Shown here piece after piece: positions 22,308 to 34,357 of a stretch of DNA of 64,000 nucleotides (the first letter of the stretch is position 1; each line of letters begins with the position of its first letter). The stretch is from Taeniopygia guttata. Taxonomy: Eukaryota > Chordata > Aves > Passeriformes > Estrildidae. Both the position numbers and the translations under genes were made by a program. The stretch lies in NCBI RefSeq assembly GCF_048771995.1, contig NC_133030.1:13346001-13410000 (forward strand), in the 5' to 3' direction. Under the pieces are notes generated by a model. It was not told the DNA's origin. It searched no databases and worked only from the letters and a program-made list of their open reading frames with translations.

Positions 22308-22321
22308 CCACGAGAAGACAG
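22267..22321 (+). CDS. SBF2: SBF2 (MTMR13) coding exon 1, partial gene
   Basis: SET-binding factor 2 / myotubularin-related 13 is a large cytoplasmic DENN-domain protein. It acts as GEF for Rab28/Rab21-type GTPases and as a catalytically dead partner of MTMR2; human mutations cause Charcot-Marie-Tooth 4B2. Only the first 18 codons plus one base are here: MARLADYFIVVGYDHEKT, which matches the human SBF2 N-terminus (MARLADYFIVVGYDHEKPG as remembered; paralogue SBF1 diverges after MARLADYF). The ATG is in strong context (G at -3 and +4). The donor G|GTAGGT lies at 22321/22322, so intron 1 is phase 1. The open frame that continues to 23076 is intronic read-through. Conserved position next to ADM supports the call. 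Confidence 0.93.
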
Positions 22322-23182
22322 GTAGGTGTGGCTGCGCGCAGCGCTGCCCCGCCGCGCCTGGCCGCTCCCCGCGCTCCTGCCCGGCCCCGGCCCCCGCCCG
22401 CCTCCGGCCGGGCCGCGGGAGGAGGAGACTGCGGCGCGCACGGGGCGCGCGTCCGGCCCGGGGAGGAGGGGGCGAGGGCAGCGGGGCGAGCCAAGGGTTA
22501 ATCCCCCTTGCCCGAGGGGGGAAGCGGAGGGGCTCCGGCACCGACCGGCCGGGGCAGCCCCGCCCGCCGGGAGCGGCTGCGGCTCCTTCCCGAAAGCGCG
22601 GGCAGGTTCAAACGGGGCCCGCGGCCGTGCCGGGCCCGGCGGCCGGAGCCGCGGGGCAGCGCCGGGGCTGTCGGTCCCCACCTGCGTCCCGCCGGCCGGG
22701 GCGCGGCAGCCGCGCCTCCCGGCAGAACAAAGGCTGCGCTCGGCGAGCGGCGGCTGTGCCCCGTCCCGCTGCGCACCCATCGCCTGTTGAACGGTGCCGC
22801 GGCCCCCCGGGGAGCGCCGCACACCGAATGGGGAAGGAATGGGTGCTTTGCCTAAAGCCTCGGGATGCGTTCTGCCTGCTGGGGGGAAAGGGAAGTGGTG
22901 TTATCTGCTGGCGTTTTGTGGGCAGAGAGAGAGAGTGGTTTGTGTTACGTAACTCTCCGTTATGGTACCAGCTTTGTTGCTGCAGAGTCCTCAAACCAGT
23001 GTTTAAACTGACTGGAAAACGAAGTGATTGTCAACTGGATTGTGTTTGTGCTGCGTATTTCAGAGCGATCCTTTGAATGTATGTTGTTAATAAACAATAT
23101 TTTAAACAGTCGAATGTTCCCTAATTTATTTGACTATGCATAAACCAAACAACACTCAAGTTTGTTACTCGGAGTAATTCTT

Positions 23183-23204
23183 TGAAGTAGCAATTGCTAC
23201 TTCA
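23183..23204. repeat. Perfect 22-bp palindrome, no spacer
   Basis: TGAAGTAGCAA followed directly by TTGCTACTTCA: each half is the exact reverse complement of the other, centred on CAATTG. It lies about 860 bp downstream of SBF2 exon 1. No mobile element surrounds it. Confidence 0.95.
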
Positions 23205-26200
23205 TTTGTTCATTCGAAAAGTGCAGCTAAAAAACTCAGAACATATCTTTTTTTTTTTTTTAAAGAAATACAATTTGTAGAGAAATAATTTTATTTGTGG
23301 GTTTAAAGAGGCAATGTCTTGCAAAGTTCTGCTAAGGGTGTCTTGGATTTTACTATTCTGCAGTTATTATTCTATTAATTACATCCTGGTGTCCCTTCCC
23401 ACCCCATTTGATAATAGGTTTGTCCTAATTGTACTGTCAAAATCAACCCATGTGAAATCAGAAGTATTTTATTTTAAAAATAAAGACCTTTTTTCTCTCT
23501 CCTGTTTGGAACATTTTCCCTGACAAAGTAGAGAGAGCCCAAATCAAAACAAGCAACCAGAAAACCCAGATGTGCTTTTAAGAGGACAAAGCAAGTAGGA
23601 TGCTTACTTCATGGGTATGATCAATCTGACAGAGTATGCGAAGTGAAATTACAGATTGCATTGGAAAGCTTTATGTCTGTAAAATGTCTTCATCTGTGGC
23701 ATTTAAATATGTATTTAACTTCCTGTACATAAATTGTCTCATGAAGTTTGGTAGAATTGCTTGCATGGGTGAAATTGAGCAGATTCAGAAATAACTTCTG
23801 AACCTTAATTTAAAAAGGTCATGCCCAGAAAGTAATTGTTTAGACTTTATTATTTAAATTACTTGTTGCTACTTTAATGCTTTGTAAGAAAAATGCTTGA
23901 AGGAACAACATTCTATTGAAGACTAGGCATGCATTGTTTTCCAAATTCCTTTACCCCCACATGCAATCCCATCATACATGGAGTACTGACCTTTATTTTT
24001 CTTATAAAACTCTAGTTTTTTGATGCACTTATTATGCTTACTGTTACATGAAAAACAGGGACAAACATTTCTAGGATTATAGACTAGCTACTCTTGAAAC
24101 TTTTATATTTTTAAGTATGTTTCTTTTTTTTCATCTGCATCTACCTTCTGGCTTGGTTTTAATGTGCTTGATTTGAATGCTGAGTGTAATTACATTTTGC
24201 AGTGTTTTCTTTTTTCTTTTTTTTTCCCAGGCATAATCTGTGGAATAGCTTTGTGTAAACAAGCAAACAAAAATGTTGTACCCTTCCCCCCAACCTGTGT
24301 GTCAGCAGCATTTGGGTGATAAACATTTGTGGTTTATAGGGAAGGGTGTTTATAGTAGTGACTGCTCTCCCAGGAAAACCCCACTGTGTCTGCTGGCTCT
24401 CCTCTCACTGCTTTTATGGATTTATTTACATGTGCTAATATCTTACCCCTGAAAATGTGGTAAAGGTGCTGATTTTCTGGCTTTACTCGAAAAACATTTG
24501 CTGTAAATATCTAAAATGCAGTGTTTATACGGATTAAGAGCAGATTGGTAGATTTTTCTTATTTTGGAACAACTTTGTTACTGATGCTACAAGTTTTTAT
24601 CCAGCGTAGTCTTCAGGGGAAGTGAAGAGTTTTACTGTCCTTGAATAAACCAGAGAGTGTCCTTTGGGAATCAAGCATGTGAAAGTCCATCCTGGTCTGG
24701 TCTAGGCCTGTGTAAATGGATGTTACAGCAGCCCTAGTGCTGCCATTCCTATTGTGTTAAGTCTTCTTTTGGATCCAGCTCACTTTAGGATACTAACCCA
24801 TCCAAAAGACCTTTCCTGCTGGATGTGTTACCTGTGTTGCTGCATTGTCCTTGGATTACTTTCCTGCCCATTTTTCAAACAGTGTTGGCTCATCAGGATG
24901 TTAGATGAATGCCAGTATTGGCATGAAGGAGGGTCAGGAACGTGCTGAAAGACAGATCAATACACCCTGAATTTAGATCAGCCTAAATGGTGCTAGAGCC
25001 TGGGGCACAAAGGTGTTAGTGAGGTGCCTTAGTCTCCTGCCTGCTCCAAGGAGACCGAGGAGAGTCCGTGGATAATTTGCCTGCCAGGTAGTTCATTCGT
25101 GCTTGGCAAGTTACACAGAGGCTCTGCCCGAGCGGGGAAGGAGCTTTGCTGTTGAAAAGTGTCAGTGGAATCGCAGGTACTTAGGGGCTGAGAAGTCTTT
25201 GTGTTGTTGAGGATGACCTGACTCACCCAGCTTGTTCTGTGTTTCAGGTACACTGCTCTGTGCTACCACTTAAGTTGCTCGGTCTGTGTCTCTCACCATA
25301 AAACTGAGCTGCAGTGGATCATAGGTTTGATGGCTGTTGTGCATTTTTAGAACTCGTTCTGAGCCACTGCTCAGAATGGCAGCAGTAGGAGCTGCTGTCA
25401 GAAGTGTGTGTTAAGTGTCCTGACAGAGTTGGAGAAACCAGATTTATAAATCTCCCATCTTTACTAAACTCCTTTTTTTTTTTTTTTCCTAACAGTGAAG
25501 GCATGAGGGATTTCAGGGACACTTTTTCAGAGTAAAGCCGTCAACCTTGGTGTATTTTGCCTTCAGCTGAACCTTGGCTGAGGTAGATAACCACATTTCC
25601 CCCCAGCATATCAGCACAGTATAAAGCTGTTACATAACTGGCTACAAAAGGCACATAGAGAAGACTCTGAAAGGAGCAAAGGTGCCACCAAATGTAAGCA
25701 TTCTGGGTTAACAGCTAGGAGAAATCCCAGGAGACCTTACTGGTCATGCATTTTATTTTTTCATGGGTTTTGAAGTGTGTTTGATGTGCTTCACCAAAAA
25801 ATTCTCATTTAATATGTCTGAATAATGGAATGTGGATGGGATTTAGGAAGAACACAGATGTTTGCAAAGATCACAGAAGGGCATGAGAAAATGCCTTTTT
25901 TGGTTTTTTTTGGTTTTGCTGGTATAAGCCCTAATGATAAATTTATCCCTAGAATGTACATCCAGTGATACTTGGAAAAGGAAAAGAGAGAACATTCTGT
26001 GTCTTCCTTAGCTCAGCAGCTGAAAGATAAGGATAAAGAAGAGAGGATCCAAAGACTGGATTTGATTAATTATCCCATACACCTGTAGCAGCTTTCCTGT
26101 AGGATGCTGTTTTGTACCCAGAAGTTAAAGGAGAAAACCTGTGAGGTGGAGCAAGATATTTTCTGTGAGGTTTGGTTGCTCTGAGAGAACAGAGAAGTGC

Positions 26201-27037
26201 TTTGCTCCTCATTCTGTGTGCAGTTGCAATGTGTAGGACAGAAGGCTTGCAACAGTATAGCAGTTTAATTTGGCTGTTGTCACAACTGATAAATGCTGGT
26301 ATAACATGTGTAGGCTCTGTTGTGGTTGTTTCTGTTCTGATTTTTATCAACTCCTCTTCAGGGAAGCCTTTATTGTATAACATAGCTTTGTATCTCAGAG
26401 GATTTTGAAACAAGACAAGTGATTGTTGATGGAGTGGGAGAAATTTCTAAATGGAGTTGTCTGATTCTTTTGCTTATTTTCCTGTGAGCAGATTTTGCCT
26501 GCGAAGAATATAATATCATGAGGATTTTCTGGTGTATTTGCTGTGTGTTCACAGTTGGGCATTTTGCTGAACTAGGGTGTGTATAAGGAGTGGATGATTG
26601 CTTGATGCCATGGCATGCAATCTCTGTAAAACAAAATGTAGAAAAATAAAGGAATAAAGCTGTTACTTCAGTGGCTTTCTTATCTGTGCTGTGGCTTAAT
26701 TTGATTCAAATGCAATCCAGGGAAATCTCAAAGGGATTAAAAAAGCAACAAAAACTAAATCCTTCTTATTATAGCAGGAGAATTTTGTAGCTGGAATGAA
26801 GCATCAGATATAGTGCTGGAAGTGGAGCAGCATTCAGGAGTGTGCCTGGCTGCTGCTAGGAGATGGCTGCAGGTGGCTGTGGCATGGGTAGGGCATGGCA
26901 GCCCAAAGGACTTGCAAACAAATTAGTTGATCAATCAGTGAAATAATGTCTTCCTTGTGCTTTCCTTTTCAAATACTACAGATTCCATAATACTGTGCTG
27001 AAACAGAATGAGGAAAAAATATTTCCATTGCATATGG

Positions 27038-27124
27038 TTTTGTTTGTTTTGATTGTGGTGGTGTTTGTTTCTTTTTTCGTTGTTTCTTTGTTTGTTTGGT
27101 TTTGGTTTTGTTTTTTTTTTTTTT
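27038..27124. repeat. T/G-rich simple repeat ending in poly(T)
   Basis: Degenerate TTTG units ending in a long T run on the plus strand, in SBF2 intron 1. Read on the minus strand it is an A-rich tract that might be the tail of a retroposon, but no body is recognisable. Confidence 0.8.
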
Positions 27125-27389
27125 GTGAGATAAAGCTCTTTTGAAAGTCTGCTTGGAGGACCCCCAGTATTTTTTGGTAGTATGTATTCCTAAAAATATT
27201 CAAGCAGTTTCTTCTAGTACATAATGTTGGCTAAATTATTTTGATTTTGGTTTATGAATTTATAATTTTCGACAAATCTTAAAATCAGCAGAGATTATGG
27301 TGATGTTCTTTCCCTCACACATTTGTAATGAACATTTTTAAAGAACTTGGATTTCAGACTCTTTACTCACTTAGTCTTGCCATTATAAT

Positions 27390-27403
27390 AACAACAACAA
27401 CAA
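27390..27403. repeat. Short (AAC)n microsatellite
   Basis: Four AAC units plus AA, followed by AATAAAATT. Simple repeat only. Confidence 0.8.
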
Positions 27404-30400
27404 TAAAATTACTTCTTTTTCAGCCTTTCATTTTAAACTACAGTATTGCTGGAGGCTGATTTCTTTTTTCTCTGTAAGCTGTCTTTACTTGTTCTGAAAT
27501 ATGAGGACACAGATTATGTTCAGGGAAGTAGCATTTCCTATCTTTGTGACTACATTGCAGTCAAGGAACTCTCTCTTCCCTGTTCTGTCCTGGATTAACT
27601 TCATGGATTATCTGACAAAAAGACACTTTTCCTGCAGCCTGTTCATGGAAAACAGTTTGTTATGTAAGCCTGAATAATGTATGCTCTGGCTTTCTATAAC
27701 CACGATCATATTTTTCAGTGGAGGGACAATGAGACTGACATTTAATTTGTCCAATGTCCCAAACATAACAGTCTTGTCTTTTAAGAGTGAGGAATAGAAT
27801 TATACTGCTGTGGTAGTTCTCTGACATCAGTTTAAAGTATCAGCTACCTCCCCAGTTACTGGTGCTCACAGAGGAGAACCACAGCCACTGTGGAATCATT
27901 TGTAAAATGTGCAACAGCAGATTCAGCCTCGAAAACTGTCAGTGAAAGTTGTATCCTGCAAATATGTACTGGTGAGTAGGAGCTTTTCCTCTGGTTCATC
28001 TCTCTTACTCCTCATTGCAGTAGCATGAGAATTTCAGGCTCCTTGCTTCTATAGTGAAAAAAATAATTTCTAACAATAGAATTATCAGTATTGATGAGAT
28101 TAATTTTCTTCTGCTTGGTGTTTTGGGAACTGTGTTCCATTTATATGTGTTTGTTGAAATAAATTACTCCTGTGGTGTCAGTGGTATGTTCTGAAGTCAA
28201 GGACAATCCAATTAGTGTTGATTGGGATTTGGCAGCTAAATCCCTGCTCATTGAGCCAAGAACATGCTGGTTATTGCTTATCTGCTAGTGACTAGATAGA
28301 TCCTGATTTCATGTCTCTAATGTTCACAGTTCTCAGTTTTCAGTCTCCTGCAAAATGAATACTATCAAGAAATGCAATCATTGAACAGAGCTTGAATTCT
28401 TTGTTCCCTTTCTGGTAGTGTTATGCTTAAGGTGTCAAAGTAACCACAAAATTTCCATTGAGCTGGATGTGGCTGACAGGCTGTCACTCCTGCAGCCAGA
28501 ACCAGCACTTGGTGACAGTATTATCTGGAGTTGTGTGTAGCTGTTGTGGAGGAAAACTGAGATAAAGAAAAAAACAAACTCATCATAATTCTGGATACAA
28601 ATTCAGGATAGTTGCATGCAAAACCCCATTGGACCATGGGAGACCTCAGCGGATAAAAAGAGACAAAGGAATGTTACTGGGCTTACAAAATCAATCATTC
28701 AGAAAGAAATTCAAGGGGGAAAAAATCGAAGGTAGGAATAATGTCCTTATCATGTCCTTTTACCATGGTTCATGTGTTGTTTCCTAGGATTTAAAACCCC
28801 AGAAAATCTATTATCTGATGCTTGGATTGATCTTCAGCAAGATAGAAAATGTCTTTTTTAAATGTTAGAGTGTCACGTTGGGTCTGCTGGAATAGCAGCT
28901 GGAAGGAAGATGAGACATTTTGGCAGAAGATTTCTCAGATACTCGTGGGTGAAAAGGGATGACAACTCTTCTTTCTGGAACCTTGACTTCAGTTGTGGAA
29001 GGTTCTGGGTTTTGTTGAGCTCCTTTTGCCAGCTGCTGTAGACAGTGATGGCAGGAGTATGGAGTGGTGTCAGACTCTGGAGTGGGCTGCATGTCACTTC
29101 CTGCTGGTTTAGGAACCCTTCATAAGACATTGGCCACTTCTGCTTACTGTATTTGACACATTCTGGTACTTTAGAATGATTTCTGTCTTCTGGGTTTACT
29201 CCAAAAGAATCTCTGCCTTATCATCTCTCTCACTTTCTCCTTCCTTCTCTTGCTCTCAGTATCCATTTAACTCTCCTTATCTACTCTGTGGTTTTCTGAG
29301 ATGAAGTTCTCTTGGCCACTCAGTCTGATTTCTTATGGCTTTCATATTTAAATAAACAAATTCCAATTAATCACACAAGCACCAGTTTTATCCCTTCTAT
29401 AAATTTTGGGCCTAAAAGTGTGTTTGATAGAATTTTAGTTTAGGTCAAAACAAATCCTTTTCTCCCCAGTCTTATTTCTTGGAAGCAGAAAAAGTATTTG
29501 GTGTGAAATTTTATTGAAATAATTGAGCTAGAAACAGATGTCAACCATTGAGACTTTATATGACGCATTTAGTTTGTTAAAGTAAAAAATAATTGAAAAT
29601 AGTTACAGACAGCACCATTGGTGATGCCTGTAGCTGTTAGTTATTTGTGTATCTAAAAAACATCACACTCTTGTTTCTTAGTTTTTTATAACTGCACTAG
29701 TTAAAGCTCAGGAAACCTTTGAGTTTGACTAATGTGTTGTTGAAGTCTTCCACAATTTAAATTTGTGCATTTAACATGTGTATTTTTGTTTTGGATGAAG
29801 AAATGCAGTCGCTTGTCCTTTTTTGTGACTATTGTTCTCTGGACTGTAAATCTAATTCCTAAATGGCAGTAAGAATAAGCTGTATATGTGACTAACAAAA
29901 TACTCTAGACTCAAAAGACAAAATTGTGATCTTCTAATAAATTCAACTGCAATGGAATTTTAATTCTTGAAATATTGTTGAATGGGCATACTGTACTTTT
30001 TAAAAAAAATAGGAAAGCGTTGTTTTTTAATTCTGTTACACAGACTGCTTTTCATAAACATGCAAATTGCAATTGCATAAAAATAGAAGAAAGCCACATG
30101 CTTTGTTCCTGCAGAGCTGTTTCTTCATAATAAATCTATTTTCCCAGAAAAACACATAGTAGTTTTATGAAGCTCGAGTGATGACTGGGCTGTTAGTGGT
30201 CCATATTGTTGGTATATGCTATTTTTAATCTAGGTTTAGTACAAAACATTCTAGTAGAACTTAAAAGAGGATTTCCATTTTCTTTCTTCTTTTTTTATAG
30301 TGAAGAGAGAAGTAGTAGGTTTGAAATTTTTAAAGAATGTAGAATTTTTAAAAGAAAGTTTCAAAGAAAAATTGGTGATAAAACCAATGTTAAATCCTCT

Positions 30401-32980
30401 CTAAAACACGGATTTTAACCCACATTTTCTGCCATATTTTTTTGGGTAATTTAACCTATTTAGAATCTTCCTCTTTTAGGTTGCAAGTTCTTAGAATTTT
30501 CAGTCTCTGAGTTTTTTCCTTCAGTGTATTTTGTTCAGTGGGCTGCCAGGCAGAATTTGCTTTTTGTGAAGGATCTTAGCCTGGGGCCTCTGCCTGAGCC
30601 ATAGGTTGTGTCCAGCTGCAGCTGAGGAACAAGTTGGAATTTCCTGTAAAGGGAGGAAAGAGCTGCTGCCTGAGCATTGCCTTTGAGATTCACCCTACAA
30701 TCTCTTAGAAGTGCAATTATCAAATTATTCTTATTTATGCCTTTCAGGAGCTGCTTGCTTTTGCAAAATAGGAAGCTAATTAGCATGAGCTTCTCATGAT
30801 CAGTAAGTTTCAGCAGTGGTAGAAAGTCCAAGGTTTGGAATGGATGCTTTTAGTGGTATTTCCAGGACAAATAAGATAATGAGGCATACACACAGAATAA
30901 AAGGATATTTTCTTTAGTAATAAATATTTAGTTTGTGTTCAGAAATCCATGCAAGTGTTCAAAGTGTTGCAGAGGAATGTTTCTTCCCTGGGTATTTTAT
31001 AGTGAGTAAAACTGAAATGCTTTTATTCAGTGATAAATTCTGGTCCACTTTGCTGAAGTGAGTTAAGAGAACACCTCTGAGGGTCTCAGATTTGCCCTTT
31101 AGCTGGAGGCAGTGATTTTAGACACTGGTGCCGGTTCTGTGCTACTCCACTCACGGGCTGAGGTTTTGACTCAAGCTACCTGTGAGCATGCTTTAAGGTG
31201 AGGCACCTGGATTTGGAGTGACACTGTGTGTTCCCTTTTCCAGCTCTGAGGAGTTGGTTCTTTCTAGCAGGGAAGCAGCAGAGAGAGCTGGAGCATCCCA
31301 AAGCCCCTCAGCCTGCAGCTGTGATGGCACTGCACTTCAGCAGGCCAGCCAAAGCAAGGGGCTGTGTTGTTTCAGCTACAGGCAACTGAAAAGAAAACAA
31401 AGCCATAGAGAGCCACATGTTTGTGATTTGGAATTCAAAACTCTTCTTTCAAAAGATTCTCTTTCCTGTTTGGTGAGCGTGCGTAAATAATGATACCAGG
31501 TTTGCCACTGAGTAAACGGCGTCCGGTCAAGTTGTGACACTTCTGTGAGGTTGTTGTTTCAGCACTGTGTTTTCAAAATGTTTTGTTTATAGTGTTTATT
31601 ATTAAAAGAGATGAGATCATACATGTTTGACAAAATAATTTTGTGGAGGCTGTTTTTTATCATTTGGTTCTCTTTTGCCACATGGCATCTTTTTGGGAGA
31701 GGCAAGACTGTCACTCATTTTTTGTGAGAGAGTGGTCTTGAAAAGAGCTCAGAAAACATGCTTTGTGCCTTTCTGACCTTGTAAGATGTTTTTGCATTCC
31801 TACAAAATTGTTTACGTGCTTGGTTATGGGTTTCTTTATTATTTTTGTTTTTAATTTACAAAAATATGGCCAGTGTTTTAGTAAATAGCCTTTTGGAAAA
31901 CTGCAGTTCAAGAGCATGGGGGTTGCCTGGTCTAGTCTCTAGATACAGTTTTTGATAATCAGAGCTGCTCTTCTTGCTGATAGCCTAGTAGAAGACAGAA
32001 GGTAGCAGTTTACAGCCATACTTAATTCTAATAAAAATGAGGATTGTTGCTCTTTACAGTGAGGTAGGATTTGAGAGGCCTTACTCAGAGGATTATTGTT
32101 TTCATAATCTGTTGTTTTCTTGAGAATATGCTTGCCATTATTTGAAGTTAGAAAACCTAGAGGTAAGATTCAGATACAAGTAATGATAACAATAATAATT
32201 TTTTAAAGAAAGGCCTTAACTGGTCTGCAACTCATTGTTTCTGTCTTTTGGAAAAGACCTTGGAGATGTTTCATTTCCCAAAGTTGTGATGGTTAAGGAT
32301 AGGATGCTGGAAAGTAAAACCCATGGCTCTCCTATTTTGCTTTGTAACTGAGTTGTGTGTGTTCTGCTTATTCTAAGCCAGTGTTCTTAAAGTTATAATA
32401 AAGTCTGTGAGTTGAGTTGTTTCCTATCCCTAACTTATTTTCTCCTTCTCCTCCCTGACTCCCCAAAAAATCAGTAATTCTTCTTGTTTTAATTTTTATA
32501 TGAAAACAAGAAGAGCCATGGCTACTAATAAAATACTGAAGCAGAAGACTCAGAATACAGTTCTGTTTAAAAATCCCCATATAAAGTCTAGAAATGAGCA
32601 GTAGAAAACCCTCATTACTTACTAAGTCTGGTATGTACTCCCGACCTAGTCTTAACTGTTCTCTTAAAGCTTTGAAAATAGATTTGCAGAGACCAAAATA
32701 TAAATTTATGTTTTATTAGATTTGGTTGATGATTTTATGAAAACTCTGGATCTTTTTATCTTCTTTTGCATTTGATGGTTGCTAAGAGGAGCTTTGGACT
32801 TCAGTGATCTTAATGTAGTTGTATAAAGCACCATATGCTTTCTACAGTTTTCACAGCAGATGGACCAAGGGTTTTGTCAACATGGTCTTGCCAAACTTAA
32901 TTAGCAGCAAATTTTCATGTCTGAATCTAAGCTGTTCTTGATTTAATGGTAGGAGTCTCAAGAGTTATGTATAGATTAAA

Positions 32981-33185
32981 GGATCATAGAATGGTTTTGG
33001 TTGGAAGGAACCTTAAAGATCCTCTGGTTCCATGGGCAGGGACACCTTCCACTAGATTGGGTTGTCCTTCCTCTGCTGGGGACCCCAGAGGTGGTGGAGC
33101 ACTCCAGGTGAAGTCTCAGGAGAGCAGAGTAGAAGGAGAGAATCACCTCTCTTGACCTGCTGGTAAAGGATGGGTGCAAGTGGTC
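32981..33185 (-). mobile_element. CR1 LINE fragment with internal deletion
   Basis: Minus-strand CR1. The left part (32981-33075) is the terminal 3' UTR, seen as ATCATAGAATGGTTT on the plus strand. The right part encodes, on the minus strand, TSRSREVILSFYSALLRLHL, which is the C-terminal CR1 reverse-transcriptase region. In intact CR1 these parts are separated by several hundred bp, so the middle has been lost. A short dead fragment. Confidence 0.85.
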
Positions 33186-33799
33186 ACTGTACCTGGTCAA
33201 AATTGGTAGCATGGACTCCCAAAATTAATTTTGCAGACCTTTTTTTTTGTTCAATCTGTAAATATCAATTAAAAGAGGAAGTGGAATATTTAATGCTTGA
33301 GACTTGTGGATGATTAAAGGAAAGTAATTAAAGTAATTCCGAATAGCTGAATCTAAAGCTTGTGATGAAGGGCTCCAGACAGAGCTCATGATACTGAATG
33401 TTCAAATTTTGGATAAAATGCAATTTTGATAAATACAAGCCAAAATATATTTAGTGGTGAGAAAGAATTCGTAGTAATGGTCTCTAATTTAACTATTGTT
33501 ACTTATTGAAAAGTTCTTGGAATTTTTTTGGGACAGTTTTCTGTAAAACTTCAGCCTAAAGTCTGGTATGGCATCAGTAAACTCAGAAATAAACACTGTG
33601 GAATTGTGAAAAAAGCCCACCCAAAACCACTGTGGTATTGGGACTTGCAGCGTAGGGGCCAGGAGTGGGTTGGGTGAATCCCAGAGGTGCTGCTCAGCCC
33701 TGCTTTCTGTGACCCAGACCCTAAAGGCTGGACAGGACCAGCGGGAATTGCCGGGTCCCTTCTCCTCTGCCTGCAGCCTTTGCTGCCTGGGGCAGGTCC

Positions 33800-34010
33800 T
33801 GCCTCATCCTCAGAGCCCCTCCACAGCCTCCTCTGGCAGCCTATTCCAGTGCTCCTCAGGAGACTTTTCAGAGTGTTTGAGTCATGTGGGTTTGCTACGG
33901 TTGTCAGCCTGTTACTGCTTTTCTCCTTGAAGTGTGGTGACCAAACTGGACCTGGTCATTTACATGAAATCTTACCAAAATACAGAGTGACACTGGTACT
34001 TGCTGCTTTT
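33800..34010 (-). mobile_element. Degraded CR1-like fragment
   Basis: The plus strand reads CCACAGCCTCCTCTGGCAGC followed by CTATTCCAGTGCT, the reverse of the CR1 motif for 'one-hit' conserved 3' sequence. About 100 bp on is a stretch resembling the CR1 'GTGTGACCAAACTGGA' region in the same order. Matches are patchy, so this is a tentative, very old copy; the edges are approximate. Confidence 0.4.
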
Positions 34011-34312
34011 GTGGGCAGTTCCGTGACATTATTCTGAGCTTTTTATTTGTTTTTTTTTAGCTCTCAGCATCACAACACTGAGGGTCGCTTTGTGGTCTGC
34101 TTTAACCTCTACATTCCTTTTACCTAAACCACATTTGGGTCATCCCCTTTATGTGCAATCAGGTGTTCTGGCCTAACTCTGCCACTTTGCAGTTCTCCTT
34201 AGTCACGCTCTTAACATTTTTTCATAACTTTTTTCCCAGTCTTTCAGGATCACTTTGAATTCTTATCTTTTCCTCTACTCTGTTTATTTTCATTTTCAGA
34301 AAATAAATAATT

Positions 34313-34316
<4 letters not shown>

Positions 34317-34354
<38 letters not shown>
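34317..34354. repeat. (TA)19 microsatellite
   Basis: An uninterrupted TA run of 38 bp in SBF2 intron 1, prone to cruciform formation and length change. Confidence 0.95.

Positions 34355-34357
<3 letters not shown>

Larger units (their letters stand above)
21351..22850 (+). promoter_or_regulatory. SBF2: CpG-island promoter of SBF2
   Basis: About 1.5 kb of very GC-rich, CpG-dense DNA surrounding SBF2 coding exon 1, with many GC boxes and no TATA box near the gene, typical of a housekeeping promoter. Just upstream of the ATG are an NRF1-like GCGCAGGCGCAC (one base off the core palindrome, from about 22119) and a YY1-like CAACATGGCTG around 22147-22157. YY1 sites of this kind often lie just downstream of start sites, so transcription may begin near 22.1 kb. 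The start site itself is not visible. Confidence 0.85.

Noticed and set aside
21351-22494. Several 130-230 codon minus-strand frames at the SBF2 promoter
   Set aside because: All are Arg/Ala/Gly/Pro-rich products of CpG composition, overlap one another, and match nothing.
22322-23076. Continuation of the SBF2 frame beyond exon 1 to a 269-residue protein
   Set aside because: The donor G|GTAGGT follows the 18th codon exactly where the match to SBF2 ends; the rest is low-complexity translation of the CpG island.
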